This document shows, piece by piece, positions 23,801 to 35,800 of a stretch of 64,000 nt of DNA. The position numbers and the translations under genes were made by a program. This DNA comes from Abelmoschus esculentus (lineage: Eukaryota > Streptophyta > Magnoliopsida > Malvales > Malvaceae), in the NCBI GenBank assembly GCA_035048815.1, contig JAUCBN010000011.1, positions 14,719,501-14,783,500 of the forward strand, read 5' to 3'. Position 1 is the first letter of the stretch, and each line of letters opens with the position of its first letter. The notes beneath the pieces were generated by a model. That model made no database searches and had not been told where the DNA came from. It worked only from the letters and a program-made list of their open reading frames with translations.

Positions 23801-24433
23801 AAGTTTCGAAACTTTCCAGGAAAGTTTCGAAACCTTTTACAAAAAGTTTCGAAACCTTTGATCACCAAGAATTGAAAGTTTTTAGAAATTATACTTTAGT
23901 CCCAGATATCTTTCTTTGTTCGATTAAGGTGCTTACCGATGTTATTTTGAGCTGAAATTTTACATGCATGCTTAAAGTTGATTTAGTTTCAAGATGGTTA
24001 ACCTAATATGGGTGAAGTCCTTGTATTTTGGAAGATTTACATTTTGTTCCCTAAATTAGAGAAACATGCAATTGATGATGTTAGAATGATCCGTTTGAGT
24101 TGAAATTTGCTGTGAAGAACATATGAGTGTCTAATTGAATGTTGATGGAAAAAATTTCTACTTTACTAATTGAATTTAAAAGTTTTACATTTTAGTCCTT
24201 AATCTACGTTAGTGTTTAATCGGATGTATGTTTTTAATTAATGTGTTACCGGTAATGCTTTGTATGAGACCTTGACATGTAGGAATAAGATTGTGCATCT
24301 AGGTAAGATAAAATAAAAAAAATATAACAGTTTTAGGATTGTTTATCGAATCGGACCCTCGCGGGTTTGGTTTGATATTCCTCGTGTAACCCACTAGTGC
24401 CGGTTTCGTCTAGGCCGGGCTAAGGGGGTTACA
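20853..24433 (+). mobile_element. Solo family A LTR (3581 bp) nested in element B pol
   Basis: Runs from TGTAACATCCCG to AAGGGGGTTACA, flanked by ATCAA at 20848-20852 and 24434-24438. It is inserted between the protease and RT parts of the minus-strand pol; coding resumes in the same element on each side. It contains five 51-bp units (22717-22960), a duplicated ggtgcctttgggcatgg segment (about 22430-22570) and six GTTTCGAAAC copies (23680-23860). Confidence 0.95.
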
Positions 24434-24535
24434 ATCAACTTTTGTAGATTGCTCATAATCTGCTTCCAAAATGCTTCGTTATTCTTCAGAGTCATCCATA
24501 TACTTGAGAGAATTGTTTATGTTCACGGTCAATCT

Positions 24536-25083
24536 TTAATTTGCTACACGCATTGTAAGCTCACCCTTCTTACAATCAATTAGAACACGACCGGTTGCTA
24601 GGAAAGGTCTCCCTAAGATGATTGGTGTATTAGCATAAGCCTCACAATCATGTATGAACAAGTCGACTGAAAAAACGAACTTGTCCACCCTAAATATGAC
24701 ATTTTCGATCTTTCCCTCAAGTCTCATATGGGAACGATCGACCAACTGCAAGATGACGGATGTAGGTTTCGCATCTCTCATGCCAAGCTTCACGAAAATT
24801 GACTTGGGCATCAGATTAACACTCGATCCAAGATCACAAAGTGTTTTCCCAAAAAACTTTTTTCTCCAATGGCACAAGGAATAATGAAACTGCTCAGATC
24901 CTTCTTCTTTGATGGTAGATTAATTAAAGTAGAGAAATACTCTTTTGTCGTGGCAATTGTCTCAAACTTCTCCACTTTACGCTTCTTCGTGACTATCTCC
25001 TTCAAAAATTTAGCGTAGATGTGCATCTGGTCAATTGCCTCCAATAGCGGGACATTTATATATAACTGATCCAACTTGTCCAC
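24536..25083 (-). pseudogene. Protease region of Athila element B
   Basis: Aspartic protease that would cut the Gag-Pol polyprotein. The upstream part (25083-24870) has DQLYINVPLLEAI and LSSFIIPCAIGEK. After a frameshift in an A-run at about 24862-24868 comes the active-site box LCDLGSSVNLMP and the second conserved block TPIILGRPFLATGRVLIDC, ending GELTMRVAN* at 24536. DLG in place of DS/TG is usual for Athila. The shift separates the two halves into overlapping frames. Confidence 0.83.
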
Positions 25084-25102
25084 AAACTTTTTAAACTGAA
25101 TT

Positions 25103-26816
25103 TCATCGTTGTGCTTCTTGAGCCTCTAGGGAAAGGGTGGAGGGTCTAACTTCTTCCACTGGTGCTATAGGAACTGGTTTTGCCGTGGTATTTTTGCTCG
25201 CTCCATCGGCAGGTTCCTTTGTCAAACTTTCCTCCTTCTCCTTTTCCTCGAGAATTTGCTCAAGCATTTCTTCTTTCACAGGTTCAGGTAAGGAATAATT
25301 AGTCTTCTTCCCCCCAAATTTATCTTGCTGATTAAGTTGAGTACCACTTCTGAGTATGATCACACTACAATGCTCCTTACCATACGACTTAGTGACTTCA
25401 GTATCACTCGGCAGACGTCCAGGCTGACGCTCCTGTAATGCCGTGGCAATTTGGCCAACTTGACTTTCCAAATTTCACAATGAAGCACTATGGCTTTGCA
25501 GCAGAGTACCTTGGTTCTTGATGGTAGTTGTATGATCTTGAAGCATCATCTTGGTACTTAGAATAAAATCTTGCATCGTCGCCTCCAAAGAACTGGTATT
25601 AGATGATGATACACCCCCTTGCTTTGATTATGTCAGGGCATATTCGGTTGAAAATTTTGGGGATCATGCTGATTTTGGTTCCCTACTGGGGGATTAGGAT
25701 TGCTGGGTCCTTGGTTTTCCCATGAAAAATTCGGATGTTGTCTCCATCCAGGATTGTAGGTGTTCGAGTAGGGATTGTTGTTACTTCGGTTGAAGTTTCT
25801 CACATAGTTGGTTGTTTCATGGGTTCCTTGGCACTCACTCTCGTGATGATTGCCATGACATATCAGACATGATGAACTGGCCATCTTCACTTCCTTCACT
25901 TCATTGGAATGTTGAATGCTCTTAAACATGTTGGTGATAGATGAGAGTTGGGCGGATAATGAGTCTTTCACATCAATCTCAAATGTCCCTTGTTTTTTCC
26001 TCCCGGTTCCAAGTCTTGTAGAAGGAAATTGATAGTCATTGTTGGCAATTCTATCAAGAATGTCAAATGCCTCCTCGGATGATTTCTCTAGCAAAGTTCC
26101 ATTTGCCGAGGCATCTAGCATCATCCTAGTTGGTATATTGACTCCGTTGTAGAACATTACAACTTGAGTCCAATATTGAAATCCATGACTTGTACACTTG
26201 CAAAGCAGTCCCTTGTATCGATCCTAACATTCGCACATTGACTCGTCGTCACCTTGTCGAAAAGAAGCAATGTCATTTCTAAGTTGATTATTGAGATTCA
26301 GAGGATTATACCGTAGCAAAAAGCTCTTGCATAGATCAACCCATGACTCTATCGATCCGGATGGTACTCTACTCAACCATCCCCTTGCCCGACCACATAG
26401 AGAATAACGGAATAGCTTGAGTTTCAAGACATCCTCATGAACTCCTTGTTGACGGAATGAGTCATAAACTTCTAAAAATGCCCTGATATGTTGCCTTGCA
26501 TCTTCATGCGCCATACCTCCAAATTGCCCAATCGAGTTAAGCATATTGAACATACAAGCTTAAGTTCAAAATGTGTAGTTGTAATTTATGGTGTCACGAT
26601 GCCAGGATTAAGATCATTCAAGATAGGATTTAAATAATCACTAATAGCTCTCGGTCGAGGTGTAGCAGCATACTGATTTATCCCGACATTTTGAATTACT
26701 GGGTCTTGAACTGGTGGGTCCATAGTTGTATGCTGAGTACGCCTTCATTGACGAAACAAACAATCAATTTCAGGCAATATAGGATAGACAGGTTCGTTAG
26801 TAGACCGTCTGGACAT
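25103..26816 (-). pseudogene. Gag of Athila element B
   Basis: The structural protein of the retrotransposon particle. The chosen start is ATG 26816 (MSRRSTNEP), about 100 nt after the PBS, the Athila style. An early TGA lies near 26760, a TAA near 26594 and a frameshift near 26555. The capsid region (26553-26224) contains RARGWLSRVPSGSIESWVDL. After a TAG at 26224 the same frame continues with the zinc knuckle CLICHGNHHESEC (near 25870) and an Asn/Pro-rich part. A frameshift near 25600 leads to LESQVGQIATALQERQPGRLPSDTE and a charged linker ending at 25103. The length (~570 codons) is in the family range. Confidence 0.85.
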
Positions 26817-26917
26817 GCAATGAAAAGAAAAACAAATAAAATAAGTAAAACTGAACTAGAGTAGTAAACTAAGCAAAACAAAAATGCCAAATCAAAATAA
26901 AAAAAATTAGATAGATA

Positions 26918-26937
26918 GATCCCTAGCAACGGCGCCA
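26918..26937 (-). other. Primer binding site, tRNA-Asp type, of element B
   Basis: The minus strand starts TGGCGCCGTTGCTAGGGAT, complementary in style to the 3' end of tRNA-Asp, six bases inside the 5' LTR (AGTTTT between). This is the usual Athila primer site. Confidence 0.88.
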
Positions 26938-26943
26938 AAAACT

Positions 26944-28787
26944 TGGTGTGTTCTGTGTAGTGCTATAAATGATGTATCTGAACACACATATATGTGCAAG
27001 TATATACAGTCATACAAGTAATAATTCGGTGATTGAGTATCGTTCCCACGAGGATCTAGGGTAAACTGTGTTGTCAAATTTGCTAAGGCAAAAAGGGTTG
27101 TCACTAAAAAGAAAACAAAGATAAATATATAAACACGAGAAAATGGATATGTACGATGGTGTAAGATGGAAATGCTATGGTTATTCTAGAGTGCAAGCAA
27201 CTAAAATTTGCCAAGGCAAAATATAATGGATGATGATGGCAAGGTGGATGTATGAAGGTAGTATGAGAGTGTATAGCAGAGTGATCGCAAGATAACAAGC
27301 AAAGTAAAGAAAGTAAGTTATAAATGCGGAGGCAAAAAAATGCAAGAACACGTTAAACAATATATTATACTTCTCCTCTATTGATAAACTCTCTAGGGAA
27401 TGACTGATGGTGGCTTCTATGGTTTCCTACCCCTTACCCATACCTAACATCTATCTACAACGGTGTATACTTACTCGATAGAGGTTTCTAAAGTGTACCC
27501 TCTCTCTCGAGTCATAGAAACCTGACAAACTAAAATGCCATGGTATTTTCTCTTGTCACGCGAATGACACCTTAGTCTATCGGTAAAGCACACTCCTTTT
27601 AGTCGTTGAAGCCTTCAGCTACGCCTTTCTCGAGTGCTCTAGGATCCAACTAGGCCCTATTTGCAGTCTAGAACCCATTGCTCACGTAGATCCTCCCTTA
27701 TCTCCTCTCGGATGATCTAAGGATCTATAGTTACGTCTCTCTCGAGTGCTCTAACATGTATCTAAACAAGGGACACTCTCGTGCCTCTTAAAATGCTTAA
27801 ATAATTACCAACAATGATCAAAGCAAATATACAAATACACAGTAGGCAATATATTAAATAAAGATGAAAGATAGTCATTCATAAAAACAACCACCGAAAT
27901 AAAGCTTCATGGTAGGGGTAAATGTTAAGATAAATCATCCATATAAATCTTAAACATCTAACAATCATCCTCATGAAAAGATAAAATAAAATAAAGCAAG
28001 AAGGAATCAAAGACACCCTTAGTGTGCACTGTTGCCGACACTTCAACCACCATGAGACGCCTTGGTGTGTTAGCCCCTCTTGGGTACCTAGGACACCACT
28101 TCTTTCGAGTTCTATCAATAGAGTTCCCCTTGGCCGAAGTTTGAAGGAGAAAGGTCGGAGCTTTCCACCGCCGCAAAAATTGCCTCAAAAGGTGCCTCCT
28201 TTTCGGTGTTGTGTTTCTCCGAAAAAGGCTTCCTTTTCTTATGTAGGTCAACATGTATTTTAAAGAGAGTGAAAAACACTAAAAGATGCGTAAAAATCCA
28301 TTTCTGCCATTATTTTGTCCTGGCATTTCTGTAGGACTGGGAGAGGTGACAGTGATCCCCTATTGGCGTGGCTCGTATAGAAGCCATATTCGCTATGGTC
28401 CCCTACTGAGGTGGTTGTGTCCAACTATAATGGTCCCGATCGGCTGTGGTAGTACCAGCTGGCACTCTTATCAAAATATCCTTTGTCGTTTAGTTCATCC
28501 CAGGAGTTCTCTAGCTTTGCCTTGGCATTTTCCTTCTGCTATCCTTCTGAGAATGCCATGACAAATTACCTCAACTTCCGTTTTGCTTTACCTGTACAAC
28601 ACCACTTAAAAGAACTACCTTTCCCATGAAATAACACATATTACAACATAAAAATGCCAAGGCATATCTAAAAGACTATATGCAATGTTATGAACCTAAA
28701 TGCAACTAAATTAACCTATATGAGCCTAAGGACACTCAATAACTTAAGTAAAAAGGCCTAAAATAAAGCATTTTTGCGGAGTTAACA
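26944..28787 (-). mobile_element. 5' LTR of Athila element B (1844 bp)
   Basis: The minus-strand start TGTTAACTCCGC has one change from the 3' LTR's TGATAACTCCGC; the end is GAACACACCA. Its outer edge abuts TCCAT (28788-28792). It aligns to 13035-14784 and to the solo LTR 37567-39406. Confidence 0.93.
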
Positions 28788-29284
28788 TCCATCATAGTAT
28801 ACACTCCAAGAAAGGGACCGTTCATTATGACATGCACTTGAAGAGAGAGGTCATTCTACGCGATAAACGCTTAAAGAGAGGAGTTGTCCATCACGCTATA
28901 CGCTCAAACAGAGGGACTGTTTTTTATGACATAAATTTGAAAAGAGGGGTCATTCACCGTGGTATATGCTTAAAGAAAAAGGTTGTCCATCATGGTATAC
29001 GCTCTAAGAAAGGGACCATTCATTATGATATGTTTTCGAAGAGAGGGGTCATTCATCGTGACATACGCTCAAAGAGAGGGGTCATCCATCACGACATACG
29101 TTCAAGGAGAGGGACCGTTCATTATGACATATGCTCGAAGAAATGGGTTATTCATTGCGACATATGCTTAAAGAGAGGGGTCGTTCATCAGGTTATACGC
29201 TTTATGCTACGGACCGTTCACTATGACATATACTAGAAGAGAGGGGTCATCTATGGGGACATACACTCAAAGAGGGGGGTCGTC
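28788..29284. repeat. 33-bp satellite array segment between B and a solo A LTR
   Basis: About 15 monomers of the same three types as elsewhere. It begins with TCCAT, continuing the monomer interrupted at 13034, and ends with TCGTC (29280-29284), the duplication of the next solo LTR. A 134-codon plus-strand ORF here is a by-product of the 33-bp period. Confidence 0.9.
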
Positions 29285-32200
29285 TGTAACCCCCTTAGCC
29301 CGGCCTAGACAAAACCGGTACTAATAGGTTACACGGGGAATATCAAACCAAACCCGCGAGGGTCCGATTCGATAAACAACCCTAAACCGTTATATTTTTT
29401 TTATTTTATCTTACTAAATACACAATCTTGTTCCTATGTGACAAGGTCTCGTACAAAGCATTGTCGGTAACACATTAATTATAAACAACCATCCGATTAA
29501 ACACTAACATGGATTAAGGACTAAAACGTAAAACTTCTATATACAATTAGTAAAGTAGAAATTCTTTCCATCAATGTTCAATTAAACACCCAAGTATTCT
29601 TCACAGCAAATTTCAACTCAAGCGGATTGTTCTAACATCCTCAATTGCATGTTTTTCTATTTTAGGGACCAAAATGTAAATATTCCAAAATACAAGGACT
29701 TCATCTGAATTAGGTTAACCATGTTGAAATTAAATCAACTTTAGTCATGCATGCAACTCAAAATAACATCTGTAAGTACCTTAATCGAACAAAGGAAGAT
29801 ATCCGGGACTAAAATATAATTTCTAGTAACTTTCAATTCTTGATGATCAAAGGTTTCGAAACCTTCCCAAAGGTTTCGAAACTTTTTATAAAAGGTTTCG
29901 AAACCTTCCCAAAGGTTTCGAAACTTTTTGTAAAAGGTTTCGAAACTTTCCTGGAAAGTTTCGAAACTTTTCGCGTCCAGTAGCTATCCAAAATTGAAAC
30001 AGCCCGCAAAGTTTCGAAACCTTGTGAAGGTTTCGAAACTATTTCATAAAGGTTTCAGAACCTTCACCCAAAGGTTTCGAAACTTTAGGTCTGGAACCAA
30101 AAGTTTCGTTACACTAAGTGCACACCAAAATACTCCATACTTAACCATTGATTAGATCCACTAAATGCATCAATCTTAAACATGATTAGCAACATATGGC
30201 ACATAATCAACTACATCATGGACATCATTCAAGCTATAGGAATGCTCCCTAGGGAATGATTAACAACATAACAATCATGCTAGTACATACTTCAACCATT
30301 CAAGAAATCCAAAGTTCAACAATTAACATCCAAACAATAATGGTCTTATTACAACATAAACCAAAGCCTAATTACACACACTACACATGGGTTGGGTTAC
30401 ACATTGCCTTGCCCAATTATTTGCCAAAAATATACCAAATTCAAGTGAATCTTCCCCTTGGTTTCCTTGCCTCGAACGAAGATCCAAGTGCCTTTATTTC
30501 TCTGCATGGTTGAAAAGAGAGTGCTTAAGCAAACATGCTTAGTGAGGTAGCTCTACACAAATCATCAATGCATCTATTTAAAACCATGATGAAACCATAA
30601 TTTGCAATACTTTGTTAAATCATGCATGCTAATATTTCATGCCCAAGCTTATTAAATCATATGCATCCTTGAGTTCACATAACCTTGTCAAAACAATTTA
30701 TAAATGATGCTCAAACCTTTTCTCAATTTTATGTATGTATATTGGCTTTCTAGTGACCACTTAATGTGAACCCTGAGTTCACCGAATACAGGATCCATGA
30801 GACCATTGTCTCGTCATGACACGAAGTCACCATTGACATGACACGAAGTCACCATTGACATGACACTAAGTCACCATTAGCACTACCACGCACGATCGGA
30901 CACATAGTCACCCTTGTTACGTGTAGGCGGCTCTACCACGCACGGTTGGACACAAAGTCACCCTTGTTACGTGTAGGCAATATTCTGTATTTTCAGTTTT
31001 GATTATAGTGCACTTAAGATAATAATAATGACATGTCATTCGTATTTGAATCTAAAGTTAGTGTCACTAAGCCAATATCATAATCAAATATGCATGATAA
31101 CTTGCTGCTCATAATGCATGCATAAAATGTTCAACAAATGAACCAAAGCCATGCCCAAAGGCACTTTCATGTATAAGGCAATTAACCGTATTGTATTTCA
31201 AATCATATAACTTGCTGCTCATAATGCATGCATAATATGTTCAACAAATGAACTAAAAGCCATGCCCAAAGGCACCATCATGTATAAGGTAATTAACCAT
31301 ATTGTATTCCAAATCATTTCTTATAATTTTTTATAATCATGGATGCTAAATAAGCTATGCATTTCAGCAAGTATTTCTCATGTATGCACCATTTCAAAAT
31401 ATGCTCATGCTTTTTCATAAATCTCCTTGCATTACCAATATAATGCCTTTATCAAATATAGCCGAAACTCATATCGGTTTATCAAAAACAATTACATTAC
31501 TTACTCTTGAACTATGGAAGGTTTTCACACTCTTCCATAGTCCCCAAAAACAGAACCGTACCAAACGTGATTCGCTTCAAATCCGAAACCACTCACCAAC
31601 AAGCGAAACGAGCTTTCGCCGCTATCCGATGATCGCACCAACGCACCAACAATCAAGTTTCTTCTTGTACCTCTTCTACAACATTAAAAACAGAGCATTC
31701 TCACATCATAACATGCTCAAACCAACAGCCATATCCGATCACCATTAAACTACCAAAAACTTAGCCGAAAAGACCGAAAACTAAGCCTTAACGCATCCGA
31801 ACAACATCAGCCCAAAACCTAACGAATCTAACATCTAATCCACTTCAATTATGATCCAAAAACACATCCAAACCATCCTTATATCTCCAGTAACAATTAA
31901 GCATCTAAAACAGACCATAAAACAACCGAAAAACACCTTAAAACTACACCGATTGCATTATTCCGGGATTAAATTAATGTGCTATCAAAAGAAGACTCAA
32001 TCAATCATTAAATCAACATAAACACATGATTGAATTCATCTAATTTCCAGAATTAAATGAGATCCAAAAAGATTTCACAAAAACATCTCAAAATCACTAG
32101 ATCTAACATTAAAAACATAGAATTAAGTTTTTATTCAAAGATTAGCAAGCTAATACTTGGGAATTTCAATAAAAAACCTTAGAAAAGAATAAAAATCCAG

Positions 32201-32881
32201 AAAATTACCTTCAAGATCTATTCACCAAAAATATGAAATTTTCCCCTTCTTGATTCCTTGCAATTTGATGTAGATTTGATGAAATTGATGCATAGGTTTT
32301 GTAAAGGATGGAAAGATGATGCAAGTGATGTAATCTTTGTTGAAAAAGATGCAAAAATCAGCAAGGAATTGAAGAGAAAAGATGAAGAGAAAGTGGAGAG
32401 AAAATGAGAGAAAAAGATGAAAGAAAAATGAGGAAAAAGTGGTTTTGAGAGAAAATGATTAAAAACCAAATTAAAGTAATTAAAAATACCTTTTTGGTGA
32501 ATAAATCATCATTAAAAATTAGAAATGGGTTTATGGCCCTCTAAGGATTCTAAGTTTAGCTTGCTTTTGAATTTAGTCACTAAAATAACATAATTTCCGA
32601 AAATTACCAAATAAGTCCTCAATTTTTCCAAAAAATTACAAATTGGTCATTTATGCATAATTAAGCATAATTAAAAATCATTATAACATCCAAATTATTT
32701 TCTTTTAATTTTGAAATATATTTTTAATATTTCAAACCATTTTCCAAAACTATTATTTTCCTCAGTTAGAAATATCCTTATTTTATTTTCCCGGAATTAA
32801 TGAACCGAAGAACCCGATTCGCCCCGAATTGAATCCTCCTAACTAAGCCTAAACTAATAACCCAAAAAACGGGATGTTACA
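29285..32881 (-). mobile_element. Solo family A LTR (3597 bp), minus orientation, in the satellite
   Basis: Runs from TGTAACCCCCTTAGCC to GGGATGTTACA on the plus strand, flanked by TCGTC at 29280-29284 and 32882-32886. The satellite monomer phase is restored when the LTR and one duplication copy are removed. It contains two 51-bp units (30890-30990) plus shorter variants, and nine exact GTTTCGAAAC copies (29849-30115), the most in the window. Confidence 0.95.
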
Positions 32882-35800
32882 TCGTCCATCACGGTATATG
32901 CTCTAAGAATGGGATCGTTCATTACAACATGCACTAGAAGAGAGGGGTCATTCCTTGCGACATACGCTCACAGAAAGGGTCCATCCACCATGGTATACGC
33001 TTAAAGAGAACGATCATTCATTATGACATATGCTCAAAGAGAATGACCGTTCATTATGATGTGCGCTTGAATAGAAGGGTCATTCCCCGCGACATACGCT
33101 CAAAGAGAGGGGTCGTCCATCAAAATATACACTCTGAGAAAGGGACCGTTCATTATGACATGCACTCGAAGAGAAAGGTCATTCTTCGCGATATACCCTC
33201 AAAGAGAGGAGTCATCCATCACGTTATATGCTCAAACAGAAGGACCGTTTGTTATGATATACGTTTGAAGAGAGGGGTCATTCACCGTGGTATATGATTA
33301 AAGAAAAATGTCGTCCATCATGGTATACGCTCTAAGAAAGGGATCATTCATTATGATATGCTCTCAAAGAGAGGGGTCATTCATAGCAACAAACGCTCAA
33401 AGAGAGGGATCGCTCATCACGATATATTCTGAAAGTATGGGAACGTTCACCATGACATGAACTCAAAGAGAGGGGTCATTCATCGATACATAAGCTCAAA
33501 GTGAGGGGTCATCGATCACGGTATACGCTCAAAGAGAGGGACCTTTTATTATGACATGCCCTCCAAGAGAGCGGTCAAACATCGCGACATACGCTCAAAG
33601 AGAGGGTCTTCCATCACGGTATACACTCAAAAAGATGGACCGTTCATTATGACTTGCACTTAAAGAGAGGGGCTTTTCATCGCAACAAACGCTTAAAGAG
33701 AGGGGTTTTCCATCATGGTATACGCTCTAAGAAAGAGACAATTAATTATGATATGTACTAGAAGAGAGGGGTTATTCATAGCGATATACGCTCAAAGAGA
33801 GAGGTCGTCCATGACAATATACACTCAAGGAGAATGACCATTCATTATAACATACAATCGAACAGAGGGGTCATTTGCCGACATACGCTCAAAGAGAATG
33901 ATTGTTCCTTATGACATACGCTCGAACAAAGGGGTCCCTCACTGCAACATACACTCAAAGAGAGGGGTCGTTCATCATGGTATACCCTCAAAGAGAGGGA
34001 CCATTCATTATGACATGCACTCGAAGAGAGGGGTTATTAACCATGACATATGCTCGAAGAGAGGGACCGTCCAACACGGTATACGCTCTAAGAAAGGCAT
34101 CTTTCACTAACACATGCACTCGAAGAGAGGGGCCATTCTTCACGATATACGCTCAAAGAGATGAGTTGTCCATCATAATATACACTGTAAGAAAGGGACC
34201 ATTCTTTATGATAAGAGGAAGAAAAGAAGAGTCATTCATCGCGACATACGCCCAAAGAGAGTGTTCATCGATCACGGTATATGCTCAAAGAGATGGACCA
34301 TTCATTATAACATGCCCTCAAATGGAGGGGTTATTCATCGCAACATACGCTCAAAGAGAGGGACCGTTCACCATTACATGCACTTGATGAGAGGGGTCAT
34401 TCATCGCGACATATGCTCAAAGAGAGGGCTCATCCATCATGGCATACGCTCAAAGAGAGAGGTTTCCATCAAGTTATACGCTCTAAGAAAGGGATCATTC
34501 ACTATGACTTTCACTCAAAGAGAAGGGTCATTCATCATGACATACGCTCAAAGAGAGGGCTCGTCCATCACGGTATACGCTCTAAGAAAGGGATCGTTCA
34601 CTATGACATGCGCTCGAAGAGAGGGGTCATTTATCGTGACATACGCTTAAAAAAAAGGATAGTTCATCAAGGTATACACTTTAAGAAAGGAACCGTTCAA
34701 TTTGATATGCACTCGAAAAGAGGGGTCAATCATCACAATATACTCTCAAAGAGAGGGGTTGTTCATCACGGTATACGCTCAAAGAGAGGCACCATTCATT
34801 ATGACATGCACTCGAAGAGAGGGGTCATTAACCGCGACATACGCTCGAAGAGAGGGACCATCCATCACTATATAGGCTCTAAGAAAGGAACCATTCACTA
34901 TGACATGCACTCGAAGAGAGTGGTCATTCTTTGCGACATACGCTCAAACAGTTGAGTCGTCCATCATAGTATACGCTTTAAGAAAGGGACCGTTCTTTAT
35001 GATAAGCGGTAGAAGAGAAGGGTTATTCATCGCGATATACGCCCAAAGAGTGGGTTCATCGATCACGGTATAGCTCAAAGAGATGGACTGTTCATTATTA
35101 CATGCACTCGAATAGAGTGGTCATTCATCGCAACATACGCTGAAAGAGAGGGACCGTTCACCATGACATGCACTCGATGAGAGGGGTCATTCATCGTTAC
35201 TTATACTTAAAAAGAGGGGTCGTCCACCACGGTATATGCTCAAAGAGTGAGGTTTTCATCAAGATATAAGCTCTAAGAAAGGGATTGTTCATTATGACTT
35301 TCACTCGAAGAGAGGGGTCATTCATCAAGACATACGCTCAAAGAGAGGGGTCGTCCATCACGGTATAATCTTTAAGAAAGGGACCGTTCACTATGACATG
35401 CGCTCGAAGAGAGGGGTCATTTATTGTGACATACGCTCAAAAAGAAGGATAGTCCATCACGGTATACACTTTAAGAAAGGAACCGTTCAATTTGATATGC
35501 ACTCGAAGAAAGGGGTCATTTATCACGATATACTCTCAAAGAGAGGGGTCATTCATCACGGTATACGCTCAAAGAGAGGCACTATTCATTATGACATGCA
35601 CTCGAAGAGAGTGGTCATTAACCGCGACATACGTTCAAAGAGAGGGACCGTCCATCACGATATAGGCTCTAAGAAAGGAACCATTCACTATGACATGCAC
35701 TCGAAGAGAGTGGTCATTCTTCGCGACATACGCTCAAACAGATGAGTCGTCTATCACAGTATACGCTGTAAGAAAGGGATCGTTCTTTATGATAAGCGGT

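Larger units (their letters stand above)
13035..28787 (-). mobile_element. Complete Athila-lineage Ty3/gypsy retrotransposon (family B)
   Basis: LTRs at 13035-14784 and 26944-28787, with the 5-bp duplication TCCAT at 13030-13034 and 28788-28792. Minus-strand order from the 5' LTR: PBS (tRNA-Asp), gag, protease, reverse transcriptase/RNase H, integrase, a further 3' ORF, polypurine tract, 3' LTR. Native length is ~12.2 kb after removing the nested solo A LTR (20853-24433 plus a 5-bp duplication), within the Athila range. Athila assignment rests on the MSRRS Gag start, CDLGSSVN protease, FMDDFS RT, PBS type and extra 3' ORF. Every coding region has stops or frameshifts, so it is not autonomous now. 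Confidence 0.93.

Noticed and set aside
32218..32469. Phe/Ser-rich 83-codon ORF in the A LTR (a similar one at 51344-51568)
   Set aside because: It comes from a pyrimidine-rich tract. The frame is not kept in the other A LTR copies (for example near 21280), so there is no sign of selection.
33902..34955. Long plus-strand ORFs (129-180 codons) with 11-residue repeats as possible repeat-protein genes
   Set aside because: They exist because the satellite period is 33 bp and the monomer has no forward stop. They overlap in all three frames, start at arbitrary codons, and end wherever a monomer has mutated. No promoter or exon structure is visible.
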